A model generated the notes under the pieces. It made no database searches and was not told the DNA's origin. It was given only the letters and a program-made list of their open reading frames with translations. 64,000 nt of DNA from JAYPWI01 sp038135065. Lineage in GTDB: Bacteria; Actinomycetota; Acidimicrobiia; Acidimicrobiales; Poriferisodalaceae. This document shows, in pieces, positions 14,912 through 23,285 of this stretch. Within the stretch, counting starts at the first letter, position 1; every line of letters begins with the position of its first letter. The DNA lies in contig JAYPWI010000002.1 of the NCBI GenBank assembly GCA_038135065.1, forward strand, positions 133,767 through 197,766, in the 5' to 3' direction. The position numbers and the translations under genes are program-made.

Positions 14912-16448
14912 CGGTGCCCACGCTACCGGTCTGCTCGTCGGGCATCTCGGGTGGGGTGACCGGATGTGGCCGGGCGGCCATGTCGATGATCGTTGCGTGC
15001 AGATGCTCTGCAGGGTCCGGGGACTCCGCAGACCCCTGCAGGTGCAACTCGGGACGGTCGCCGTGGTGGAACGCGGTTCCAAGGGTGAGCACATTGCCCT
15101 CCGCCATGGCGATCCAGTACCCCTCGCCCGTGGCGTTGACCCCGAGGGCGACGGCCGGACTCAGATCACATCGGCCGGTGCCTGGCGCAGACCCGAGGAA
15201 CGGCGCGTCGCCGTAGCTGAAGACCCCGCCATCGGCCGCGTAGAGCCAGTAACCATCTCCTTCGGGTAGGACGGCCATGTCGATGACCGGTGCGACGAGA
15301 TCGAGGCTGCCTGCGCTTCCGAAGAAGGTGGCCGTGCCGAATGCGAACACCCCTCCGTCCCCGGCCACCAGCCAGTAACCCTCACCGTCAGCGGTTGCCG
15401 TGACCCCGATCACCGGTGCATTCAAGGTTCGGTCGCCGAGCGACCCCAAGAAGGCAGCGGTGCCGAATGCGAAGATGCCCCCGTCGCCGGCCACCAGCCA
15501 GTAGCCCTCACCCGTGGGATGCGATTCGATGCCCAGTATCGGGGCATTGAGTTCGTGGTCCCTCATGTCGCCGAGGTCGGCCGCGTCGCCGAAGGAGTGG
15601 ACCTCACCGAGCAGGTCGACGATCCAATAGCCCTCGCCGGTGGGTGTGGCAGCCATCGACGCCGCCGGGGTCTCGATGCCCTCGGTACGCAGATCGCCGA
15701 AGTGGGGCGCGTCGAATGCGTGGACCCGGCCGCTGCTGTCGAGGAGCCAATAGCCCTCCGATGACCCAGGGTCCGGTTCGGCCGGCGGGTTGACGTTCTC
15801 GCCTTGACACGCCTCGCGGTCGGCTGCCGCCTCTACCGATGGGAAGGGGTTGATCCAGTAGCCGTCCGGTCGGCGAATTTCGAAGTGCAGGTGGGGTGGT
15901 GTCTCCTCGGCGTTGCCACTGTCACCCAAGAAGCCGACCGTCTGCCCGGCCTCGACACACTCACCGGGTTGTACGGCGAAGGCCAGGTCGTAGTCGTTGG
16001 CGCCGTCGTCGGTGCCGGGTGAGTCGTTGTTGAGGTGGATGTAGCGGTACTGCCAGCCCTGGGAATCGGTCAGGGTCAGCATGTTGCTCTCGCCCGGATC
16101 ACCCCAGTTCAGGTAGGTGATGCAGCCGGCTCTGGCAGCCAGTAACGGGGTCAGTTTGTCGCCCATCATGTCGACGCCGAGGTGCCGACGCCCGCCGCTA
16201 CGGGGTGCCAGCCAGGAGTCCTGGAACCAGACCCGACCATCGACTGGGTAAACGATCTCGCGGATGGAGGTCTCTCCCTCGACCACCTCGGACCAGCCGT
16301 CGCCTGCCAACACTGCGCGGGCGCCGAACGTGCTCAGGGTCAGCGCGGTCCCCAGGGCGAGGCCTCGGCGGACCCACCGGGACCCTGAGCGGAGGTTCGA
16401 CGCCATGACGGGACCCCACCGTAGTACCCCCGCTCGAGCGTCGGTCAT
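14898..16448 (-). CDS. Secreted M23 metallopeptidase with six propeller-type repeats
   Basis: A 516-residue exported protein. After a signal segment (GLALGTALTLSTFGARAVLA) comes an M23/LytM peptidase domain with HLGVDM (HxGxD) and HLHFEI (HxH), the zinc ligands of peptidoglycan DD-endopeptidases. From about residue 235 onward there are six repeats of 41-44 residues, each starting GYW(L/I) and carrying DGG(I/V)F.FG.A.FLGS, the spacing of a beta-propeller blade. The start at 16448 has GAGGAGG 7 nt upstream; an ATG at 16406 would give a shorter, more usual signal peptide. The gene end overlaps map by 14 nt. It probably trims cell wall, with the propeller for binding. Confidence 0.85.
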   Translation of the reverse strand: MTDARAGVLRWGPVMASNLRSGSRWVRRGLALGTALTLSTFGARAVLAGDGWSEVVEGETSIREIVYPVDGRVWFQDSWLAPRSGGRRHLGVDMMGDKLTPLLAARAGCITYLNWGDPGESNMLTLTDSQGWQYRYIHLNNDSPGTDDGANDYDLAFAVQPGECVEAGQTVGFLGDSGNAEETPPHLHFEIRRPDGYWINPFPSVEAAADREACQGENVNPPAEPDPGSSEGYWLLDSSGRVHAFDAPHFGDLRTEGIETPAASMAATPTGEGYWIVDLLGEVHSFGDAADLGDMRDHELNAPILGIESHPTGEGYWLVAGDGGIFAFGTAAFLGSLGDRTLNAPVIGVTATADGEGYWLVAGDGGVFAFGTATFFGSAGSLDLVAPVIDMAVLPEGDGYWLYAADGGVFSYGDAPFLGSAPGTGRCDLSPAVALGVNATGEGYWIAMAEGNVLTLGTAFHHGDRPELHLQGSAESPDPAEHLHATIIDMAARPHPVTPPEMPDEQTGSVGTDGQT

Positions 16449-16520
16449 CGCCCCACCTCCTCGTCCGACCATGTTGTCGACTCGAGGCCAGGCCGACTTG
16501 AGGTCTGTGGCCGGATCGGC

Positions 16521-17423
16521 TCAGTCCTGGCTGCGAAGCATCTCGAGCAGGAGGCGGAACTCCTCGGCCGTGGTGGTGGGGACCAGGTAGTCGGTTTGAT
16601 CCTCGATGGCGTCCCAGTGCTCGAGGATGTCTTCGGGGGAGTGACCGGGGGAGCACCAGCCGCGGGTCATGCCGACGAAGAAGCGGGCCACCCGGCCACC
16701 GCCCACGCTGAACGTCTCGCCGTTCACCGGGCAGTCCTCGTGGGCCAGCAGGGTTACCAGGGGGGCGACCTCGCGGGGATCGACTGCGTCGGCCAACGCT
16801 CCCAACAGTTCTTCGGTCATCCGGGTCCGGGCCACGGGCGCGATGGCGTTGCTCTTGATGTTGTACCGCTCACCCTCCTTGGCCAGCACGTTGGTGAACC
16901 CGACGAGGGCCATCTTTGCCGCGCCGTAGTTGGTCTGGCCGAAGTTGCCGATGATGCCCGAGGCCGATGCGGTGTTGATCACCCGCCCGTAGCCTCGCTC
17001 GCGCATGTGCACCCAGGCCGGTCGGGTCACGTAGAAGGCTCCCTTGAGGTGGACGTCGACGACGGGGCTGAGCAGATCGTCGGTCATGTTGTGGAAGGTC
17101 TTGTCCCGGAGAATGCCCGCGTTGTTGATCACGATGTCGATCCGGCCGTAGGCCGACATGGCGCTCTCGACGATGGCGGCCCCTCCCTCGGGGGTTCCCA
17201 CCGAGTCGCCGTTGGCAATCGCCTCACCGCCGGCTGCGTTGATCTCGTCGGCCACCCGCTGGGCGGGTCCACCGTCGCCGCCGGTGCCGTCCACTGCGCC
17301 ACCGAGGTCGTTGACCACCACCCTGGCTCCTCGGGAGGCGAGGAGCATGGCATGCTCCCGGCCCAAGCCACCTCCGGCCCCGGTGACCACCGCCACCTGT
17401 CCGTCGAATCCCAACTCGCTCAT
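16521..17423 (-). CDS. SDR oxidoreductase, MFE-2-like (3R)-hydroxyacyl-CoA dehydrogenase type
   Basis: A 300-residue SDR with TGAGGGLG at residues 14-21, VVNDLGGAVDGTG, NNAGILRDKTFHNM and NYGAAK. The VVNDLGG..DG segment and NAGILRD are typical of the dehydrogenase part of peroxisomal multifunctional enzyme 2 and its bacterial homologues, which oxidise (3R)-hydroxyacyl-CoA. About 40 extra C-terminal residues follow the fold. GGAAGG 5 nt upstream supports the ATG at 17423. It is divergent from a serine hydrolase with an 86-bp gap. Confidence 0.86.
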   Translation of the reverse strand: MSELGFDGQVAVVTGAGGGLGREHAMLLASRGARVVVNDLGGAVDGTGGDGGPAQRVADEINAAGGEAIANGDSVGTPEGGAAIVESAMSAYGRIDIVINNAGILRDKTFHNMTDDLLSPVVDVHLKGAFYVTRPAWVHMRERGYGRVINTASASGIIGNFGQTNYGAAKMALVGFTNVLAKEGERYNIKSNAIAPVARTRMTEELLGALADAVDPREVAPLVTLLAHEDCPVNGETFSVGGGRVARFFVGMTRGWCSPGHSPEDILEHWDAIEDQTDYLVPTTTAEEFRLLLEMLRSQD

Positions 17424-17509
17424 GGTTGCCTTCCCGTGGCGCCCGATGCGCCGGTTGGTGCGTTTCGAATCAGCGTGTGCGCTGGTTCGGCGCACGCGAA
17501 GCTAGGGGT

Positions 17510-18700
17510 ATGGAAGCACAGGTGCACGGGCAGGTAGCAACCGGTTGGGAACCGGTTCGGGAGGCGTTCGAGGAGAACTTTGTCTCCCGGGGCGAGGTCG
17601 GGGCGTCGGTGTGCGTCACCCACGAGGGGACGACCGTCGTCGACCTGTGGGGCGGCTCGGTCGACCGGGAGGGCACTCCGTGGGAGTCCGACACCCTGGT
17701 CACCGTCTTCTCGTCCACCAAGGGAGGGGTGGCCCTGTGTGCTCACCTGTTGGCCGACCGGGGAGAGCTCGATCTCGATGCGCCGGTGGCAGAGGTGTGG
17801 CCGGAGTTCGCGACCCGGGGCAAGGAGCAGGTCACCAACAAGATGATGCTCAACCACACGGCCGGAGTGCCCACCTTCGCTGACCCCCTGCCTGAGATGG
17901 CCGCTGTGGACTGGGACCTGATGTGTGACCGCTTGGCCGCCGAGGAGCCGTGGTGGGAACCGGGAACTCGCAACGGGTACCACATGCTGACCTTCGGGTG
18001 GACGGCGGGAGAGTTGGTCCGCCGGGTGTCGGGTCGCTCCCTCGGCGAGTTCTTCGCCGCCGAGGTGGCCGGACCGGCAGGAGCCGACTTCCACATCGGG
18101 CTCGACGAGGCCGAACACCACCGGGTGGCCAAGGTCATCCCCTACAAGGCGCGGCCCGGGGAGGAGTTCGGGGAGTTCACCCGAGCCCTGCTGGCTGATC
18201 GGGAATCGCTGCAGAACAAGGCCTGGATGAACCAGGGTGGGTTCGACCCCAATGCTCCAGCCACCTGGAGCGCCGAGATCGGTGGTGGGGGCGGGGTGGC
18301 CAATGCCCGGGGCATGGCCCTGGCCTATCGCGGGGCTGCCACGGGCTCGTTCGTGAGCGCGGGGCAGACCCGGCGGATGAGTCGAGTCTCGGTGGCCACC
18401 GAACGGGACGCCACCCTGTTGCTGCCCACCCGCTTCGGTGAGGGCTTCATGCTGTCGATGGACAACCGCCGCCGCCCCTTCGGTGACACCGACTCGGCGA
18501 TCATCGGGGTCAACGCCTTCGGCCATGTGGGGGCCGGTGGGTCGATCGGGTTCGCCGACCCGGACCTGGGGATGTCGATGGGCTACGCCATGAACAAGAT
18601 GGGCAAAGGCATCCTGCTCAACGACCGGGGTCAGTCCGTTGTCGACGCGGCGTATCGGTGTGCGGGAGCCACCGATGACGCCAGCGGCAGCTGGGTATAA
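17510..18700 (+). CDS. Beta-lactamase-type serine hydrolase (EstB-like esterase)
   Basis: A 396-residue class C beta-lactamase/esterase-fold protein. The SxxK nucleophile motif is SSTK in VFSSTKGGVALCAHLL, the second motif is the Tyr of NGYHMLTFGWTAGEL, and the HVGAGGS region stands in for KTG. It resembles carboxylesterases and D-aminopeptidases more than drug-hydrolysing lactamases, and no signal peptide is present, so it is cytoplasmic. The start is the ATG at 17510; an AGGGG stretch is only 1-2 nt away, so a slightly later start is possible. Its frame extends upstream without support. Confidence 0.84.
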   Translation: MEAQVHGQVATGWEPVREAFEENFVSRGEVGASVCVTHEGTTVVDLWGGSVDREGTPWESDTLVTVFSSTKGGVALCAHLLADRGELDLDAPVAEVWPEFATRGKEQVTNKMMLNHTAGVPTFADPLPEMAAVDWDLMCDRLAAEEPWWEPGTRNGYHMLTFGWTAGELVRRVSGRSLGEFFAAEVAGPAGADFHIGLDEAEHHRVAKVIPYKARPGEEFGEFTRALLADRESLQNKAWMNQGGFDPNAPATWSAEIGGGGGVANARGMALAYRGAATGSFVSAGQTRRMSRVSVATERDATLLLPTRFGEGFMLSMDNRRRPFGDTDSAIIGVNAFGHVGAGGSIGFADPDLGMSMGYAMNKMGKGILLNDRGQSVVDAAYRCAGATDDASGSWV

Positions 18701-18712
18701 CCGGGCCCTGAC

Positions 18713-19963
18713 TCAGGCTTGGAAGCGCTGTTTGGCCTGCTCGAGCTCGGCCAGGATCTCCTCGGTGTGTTCGCCGAGGCGTGGGGCCCGACGGTGCACC
18801 CCGGTGGGGGTGGCCGTCATCTTGATGGGTGACGCCACCTGAACGATGGGCCGGCCGCTGGGTTGCTCCACGGCCACCAGCATTTCCCGGGCCGTCACAT
18901 GGGGATCCGAGAAGAGGTCGCCGGGAAGGTTCACCGGTCCGCACGGCACGCGGCCACCGATGGCGTCCAGCACTTGGGCGTTGGTCAACGAGGCGCACCA
19001 GTCAGCCAGGGCGGTGTCGATCATCTCCCGGTTGCGCATACGGCCTCGCAGGGTCCGACCCTCCTCGGCCTCGATCCACTCGGGATGCCCCATGGCCTCG
19101 GCCAGGATGTAGAAGTGCTTGTCGGTGGGGGACGCGATGGCCACCTGACCGTCCTTGGTGTCGAACACGTCGAAGGGGGCGATGAGGTCGCTGCGGTTGC
19201 CGCTGGGCGGGGTGTCGTAGGCCCCCATGTAGGAGTACCGCATCATGCCCATCTCGCTGAGGGCCATCATCGAGTCGACCATGCCGACGTCGACGAACTG
19301 GCCTTCCCCCGTGCGCTGGGCGTGGACGATGGCGGCCAGGATGCCGACCGCCCCCACCGTGCCTGGGTAGATGTCACCCACGAAGGGTCCGACCTGGATG
19401 CGATTGTCGGGGCCGGTGCCGTTCTGGGCCACCAGTCCCCCCATCGATTGGGCGATGACGTCGTAGGCCGGCCAGTCGGCGTAGGGGCTCTCCCCGGTGC
19501 GAGGATCACCGAACCCGCGGATGGCGCCGTAGACCAGACGGGGATTGCGGGCGTGGAGTACCTCCCAGCCGCAGCCCATCTTGTCCATCACCCCGGCCCG
19601 CATGTTCTCGACTACTGCGTCGGCTGTGTCGACGAGCTCCATGAAGGTCGCCCGGTCACCCTCGTCGAACAGGTCGAGGACGATGCCTCGCTTGTTGCGG
19701 TTGTAGGTGCCGAACGATCCGCCGTAGGCCCGCTCCTGGTCCTCTCGGGTGTAGGGGGCCATGGGTCGCTGCATGTCCCCACGGGGTGGTTCGATCTTGA
19801 TGACGTCGGCACCGAGGTCGGCCAGCATCATGGTCGACCAGGGACCGGCGATGGCCTGGGTGCAGTCGAGCACCCGGATGCCCTGGAGGGGACCGGTGGG
19901 TCCGCCCGTCATCTGGCTGACCCGTTCGTGGGCGGTGAGGTGCTGCTCTTGGGCGTCGGTCAT
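18713..19963 (-). CDS. CaiB/BaiF family III CoA transferase
   Basis: A 416-residue family III CoA transferase. It has LDCTQAIAGPWSTMMLADLGADVIKIE near the N-terminus, NRNKRGIVLDL, and GPFVGDIYPGTVGAVGILAAI, whose Asp is the family's covalent catalytic residue. It moves CoA between carboxylic acids. The ATG at 19963 follows a TACGGT hexamer by 8 nt (leaderless). It is convergent with the serine hydrolase, 12 bp apart. The substrate pair is unknown; context (enoyl-CoA hydratases, SDRs) suggests activation of a carboxylic acid for degradation. Confidence 0.9.
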   Translation of the reverse strand: MTDAQEQHLTAHERVSQMTGGPTGPLQGIRVLDCTQAIAGPWSTMMLADLGADVIKIEPPRGDMQRPMAPYTREDQERAYGGSFGTYNRNKRGIVLDLFDEGDRATFMELVDTADAVVENMRAGVMDKMGCGWEVLHARNPRLVYGAIRGFGDPRTGESPYADWPAYDVIAQSMGGLVAQNGTGPDNRIQVGPFVGDIYPGTVGAVGILAAIVHAQRTGEGQFVDVGMVDSMMALSEMGMMRYSYMGAYDTPPSGNRSDLIAPFDVFDTKDGQVAIASPTDKHFYILAEAMGHPEWIEAEEGRTLRGRMRNREMIDTALADWCASLTNAQVLDAIGGRVPCGPVNLPGDLFSDPHVTAREMLVAVEQPSGRPIVQVASPIKMTATPTGVHRRAPRLGEHTEEILAELEQAKQRFQA

Positions 19964-19971
19964 GGCCTGGA

Positions 19972-19977
19972 ACCGTA
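19972..19977 (-). promoter_or_regulatory. -10 hexamer TACGGT for the CoA transferase (leaderless)
   Basis: TACGGT on the minus strand ends 8 nt before the ATG at 19963. Confidence 0.55.
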
Positions 19978-20066
19978 GCCAATGACCGGAGGCGGAACCG
20001 CTGTCCCGGTGCCGGTGTCGGCCCAGCGAGTCGACCGCGAACCCGACCAACGGCGACAATGCAACG

Positions 20067-21278
20067 GTGAACAGCCCACCTGTGTGTGTCGAAGCCCTGG
20101 CCCTGGCGGTGGCCGCCCCGGTGCCCGCCGGGGGGGGGGGAGCTCCGGGGGCGGGGGCGTGGTAGGCGGGCGCGGCCCAGGGGCGGCCGGCCGGGGGGCC
20201 CGGCGGGGGGGTGGGGTGAGGGGGGCGGTGGGGCGGGTGGGNNNNNNNNNNGGTGTGGGGAGCTCCGGGGACGGGGAAGAGTTCGGCGGTCGCGGCCATG
20301 GCTCGGCGGGCCGGGCTGCCCTGCGAGGTCGTGATCGCCAGCATCCGGGAGCCCAGCGACTTCGCCGGTCTCCCGATCGTGGCCGGGGACGGGGTGCGGT
20401 TCGCCCCTCCCCAATGGGCCGTCAACCTTTCCGAGGCCGGACGAGGGGTGCTTTTTCTCGACGAGATCTCCACCGCTCCCCCCGCCGTGCAGGCAGCCCT
20501 GCTGCGGGTGGTTCTCGAACGGGTGGTCGGTGACCTGATCCTGCCCGAGCAGGTGGCCATCGTCGCCGCAGCCAATCCCGTCGACCAGGCGGCCGACGGG
20601 TGGGACCTGTCCGCGCCCCTGGCCAACCGGTTCTGTCATCTGCAGTGGGCGGTCGACCCGCAGGAGGTGGCCACCGGCCTGGTTGCCGGGTTCCCCGATC
20701 CCGAGCCGCCGGCCCTGGAGGCGGGGTGGGAGGCCACCATCCCCCAGGCGGCGGGCATGGTGGGGGCCTTCGTGACCCTGCGGCCCTCACTGCTGAGCGC
20801 TCCGCCCACCGACCGCTCGGCGGCGGGGCAGGCCTGGCCGTCACCCCGCACATGGGAAATGACGGCCCGCCTCCTCGCTGCGTGTGAGGCGGCGAATGCC
20901 TCGATGGCGGCCCGTCGGATGTTGGTGGCGGGGGCGGTCGGTGAGGGGCCGGGCCTGGAGTTGCTCACCTGGCTCGACGAGCTCGACCTGCCCGATCCCG
21001 AAGCCCTGTTGGCCGACCCGACCACCCTGGACCTGCCCGAGCGAGGCGACAAGCGCTACGCGGTGCTGTCCTCGGTCGCCGCTGCGGTGGCGGCCGACCT
21101 GTCGGTCGAGCGGTGGCAGGCCGGTTGGAAGGTGCTGGGGATGGCGGCCGACCAGGCGCCCGACGTCGCTGCCATGGCCGCTCGGGTGCTGGCCCGTATC
21201 CGCCCTGACGGGGTGGCCGCGCCCCCGGAGGCAGCTCGCTTCGTTCCCGTCCTGCGTGAGGCCGGTCTCGTGCCGTGA
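20067..21278 (+). CDS. MoxR-type AAA ATPase, interrupted by an assembly gap
   Basis: An AAA+ ATPase of the MoxR/CbbQ group. After the gap it has Walker A WGAPGTGKSS, Walker B GVLFLDEIS, the sensor-type AANPVDQ and an arginine-rich lid region; about 341 residues are clean from 20253. The start is inferred as GTG at 20067, giving NSPPVCVEALALAVAAPVPA directly before a corrupted stretch. Removing the duplicated 120 bp keeps the frame and gives about 363 residues. MoxR ATPases act as chaperones with a VWA partner, and the gene overlaps one by 4 nt (GTGA at 21275-21278). The 103-bp region upstream is shared with the CoA transferase. Confidence 0.82.
20129..20251. other. Corrupted sequence plus 10-N scaffold gap
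   Basis: Bases 20129-20241 are nearly all G with some C. From 20141 they line up without gaps against 20261 onward at an offset of 120 bp: AGCTCCGGGG is identical, and about three quarters of the next 60-70 positions agree, with most differences being a change to G. This is a low-quality second copy of the start of the post-gap contig, not genomic sequence. The N run at 20242-20251 is a placeholder. Confidence 0.85.
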
Positions 21279-22450
21279 CGAGCGGGCGCGAACCCGACCT
21301 GGCCCCCGCCGCTCGCTTGTGGGCCGCGCACCATCACCCGTACCTGGCGTCTGCCTTGTTTGCGATGCGCATGCTGTCTGCCCCGGGGTCGGGTGGGGTT
21401 GCCGTGGACGAGGCCTGGAGGGTGTACGTCGATCCCGACGTCGCCGGGCTGTGGGGGGCTGATCGCCTGGGGGCCGAGCTGGTCCATCTCAGCGGACACC
21501 TGCTACGGGACCATGCCCGACGGGCCCGGGCGCAGGGACTGCAGGCCGATGAAGTGGACCACTGGATCGATGCGGCGGATGCAGAGATCACCGACGACCT
21601 GGCCGCCGATATCCGAGCACGGCTCGATGCGGCGACCCCTGACGACCTCGATGCCCACGACGGCCAGTTCGCCGAGGAGTACTTCCGCTTCGGTGCCCCC
21701 CGACCCCAACCGCCGCGGGACTGTGGTAGCGGCGCCCATGGTCACGATCGGCAATGGAACGAGCCCCACGGGGGTGATGGGGATTCCGAGGGGGTCGACG
21801 CAGCCGAGGCCGACCTGATCCGCCGGAGGGTGGCCCAGGACGTCATGGATCACCAGCGCCGGGAGGGGGCACCGGCTGGTCTGGTGAGGTGGGCCAACGG
21901 GGTGCTGCATCCGACCGTGGACTGGCGCACCGTGCTGGGTGCCGTGCTGCGGAGGGAACTGGGGGCCACGACCGGCGCCGTGGACTACTCCTATGCCCGT
22001 CCGTCGCGACGGGCCGCCGCCACGCCGGGGGTGGTCCTGCCCAGTCTGCGCCGGCCCCGGATCGGGGTGGCCGTGGTCCTCGACACCAGCGCCTCGATGG
22101 ACGAGGCTCGCCTCGCGCTGGCTCTGACCGAGCTCGATGGGTTGCTGCGGTCGTCGGGGGTGCGGCCCGACGACGTCGTGGTGGTCACTTGCGATGCCGA
22201 CGCCCAGGGCCCGCAGCGGGTGCGATCGTCCCAGGAAGTGATCCTGGTCGGGGGTGGTGGGACCGACCTGGTGCGGGGCCTGACGGTCGCCCTCGAGGCC
22301 CGACCCCGCCCCGATGTGGTGGTGGTGGCCACCGATGGGTTCACCCCCTGGCCGTCCGAGCCGCCCCGTTGTCCGATGATCGTCGTCCTGATCGGTGACG
22401 ACCCGCCCTCTGCCCCGTCGTGGTGTACCGAGGTGCGCGTCTCGGGGTGA
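21275..22450 (+). CDS. VWA-domain protein with DUF2201-type pseudo-metallopeptidase domain
   Basis: A 391-residue partner of the MoxR ATPase. Residues about 10-130 match the DUF2201 N-terminal metallopeptidase-like domain, but the zinc motif reads H71-L-S-G-H75, lacking the Glu of HExxH, so peptidase activity is unlikely. An acidic, Gly/His-rich linker follows (150-180). The C-terminal VWA domain has the MIDAS residues DTSAS (270-274), a Thr in GGGGTDLV and an Asp in VATDGF. MoxR-VWA pairs insert metals or mature complexes. The GTG start is embedded in the MoxR stop (GTGA). Confidence 0.84.
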   Translation: MTSGREPDLAPAARLWAAHHHPYLASALFAMRMLSAPGSGGVAVDEAWRVYVDPDVAGLWGADRLGAELVHLSGHLLRDHARRARAQGLQADEVDHWIDAADAEITDDLAADIRARLDAATPDDLDAHDGQFAEEYFRFGAPRPQPPRDCGSGAHGHDRQWNEPHGGDGDSEGVDAAEADLIRRRVAQDVMDHQRREGAPAGLVRWANGVLHPTVDWRTVLGAVLRRELGATTGAVDYSYARPSRRAAATPGVVLPSLRRPRIGVAVVLDTSASMDEARLALALTELDGLLRSSGVRPDDVVVVTCDADAQGPQRVRSSQEVILVGGGGTDLVRGLTVALEARPRPDVVVVATDGFTPWPSEPPRCPMIVVLIGDDPPSAPSWCTEVRVSG

Positions 22451-22478
22451 CCGAACGCCGACCCGGTCCCCGCAGACC

Positions 22479-23243
22479 TCAGAACGCCCCGTGGCGGCCG
22501 GCCCCGTCACGGAATTTGGTCGCTCCTCGTCGGGTTTCGCCGCTGGCGATGACCTCCCGACCCAGGAGGGTCTCGTGGATGAGAGCGGAATCGAGGGGCA
22601 TGCCCCACTGCTCGTAGGAGGAGCGCCGATCGGCTCGGAGGCAGCGCTGGGGGAACTCGGCCAGGTCGTTGGCCAGCTCGAGGGCGGCACGCAGGGCGTC
22701 CCCCGGCTCGACCAGGCGGTTGGCGAGACCCATGGACAGGGCTTCGGGACCCTCGACGGCTCGCCCGGTGAGGATCATGTCAAGGGCATGGCTGTGCCCG
22801 ATGAGGCGGGGAAGACGCACCGTGCCCCCGTCGACCAGGGGTACCCCCCACCGGCGGCAGTAGACCCCGAACACAGCGTCGCGGGCGGCCACCCTGAGGT
22901 CACACCACACCGCCAGCTCGAGCCCACCGGCCACGGCGTACCCCTCCACCGCGGCAATGACGGGCTTGGAGAGCAACATCCGGGTGGGGCCCATGGGGCC
23001 GTCGCCGTCGACCTCCACCACGTTCTCTCCCTCCCCGGCTGCCACCGCTTGCAGGTCGCCGCCTGCGCAGAAGACCCCCGAGGATCCGGTGAGCACGGCC
23101 ACGCTGCGATCGGGGTCGCCATCAAAGCGCCGGAAGGCGTCGGCCAGGGCGGCCGCCGTCGTGGCATCGACCGCATTGCGTCGGTCGGGTCGGTCGATGG
23201 TGACGATGGCAACCGGCCCCTCGGTCTCGTAGTGCACGGTCAT
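22479..23243 (-). CDS. Enoyl-CoA hydratase/isomerase family protein
   Basis: A 254-residue crotonase-fold protein: DRPDRRNAVDATTAAALADA, then the first oxyanion loop SGVFCAGGDL and the second around AVEGYAVAGGLELAVWCDL. The position equal to Glu144 of rat hydratase falls near GGTVRLPRLIG rather than a clear Glu, so isomerase or other crotonase chemistry is possible. GGAGG 7 nt upstream sets the ATG at 23243. A TAGGGT hexamer (23269-23274) on the minus strand is the likely -10. It is convergent with the VWA gene and divergent from the rhodanese. Confidence 0.86.
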   Translation of the reverse strand: MTVHYETEGPVAIVTIDRPDRRNAVDATTAAALADAFRRFDGDPDRSVAVLTGSSGVFCAGGDLQAVAAGEGENVVEVDGDGPMGPTRMLLSKPVIAAVEGYAVAGGLELAVWCDLRVAARDAVFGVYCRRWGVPLVDGGTVRLPRLIGHSHALDMILTGRAVEGPEALSMGLANRLVEPGDALRAALELANDLAEFPQRCLRADRRSSYEQWGMPLDSALIHETLLGREVIASGETRRGATKFRDGAGRHGAF

Positions 23244-23268
23244 GTCCGTCCTCCTTCGGTGCTGCGGG

Positions 23269-23278
23269 ACCCTAGGGT
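23269..23278. promoter_or_regulatory. Overlapping bidirectional -10 boxes (ACCCTAGGGT)
   Basis: The palindrome ACCCTAGGGT contains TAGGGT on both strands, overlapping at TA. On the plus strand it ends 7 nt before the rhodanese ATG (leaderless). On the minus strand it gives the enoyl-CoA hydratase a leader of about 19 nt with its GGAGG site. Confidence 0.62.
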
Positions 23279-23285
23279 GGCCGCC

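Noticed and set aside
17503..17509. TAGGGG before the serine hydrolase as a leaderless -10
   Set aside because: It ends 1 nt before the ATG, lacks the final T, and no other start codon sits 6-9 nt downstream in frame.
20129..20241. G-rich tract considered as a G-quadruplex regulatory region
   Set aside because: It aligns at constant offset to post-gap sequence with errors toward G, so it is a read artefact.
18713..20626. A long minus-strand frame running from the CoA transferase through the N gap
   Set aside because: It passes through corrupted sequence and N bases; the CoA transferase starts at 19963 by family alignment and promoter.
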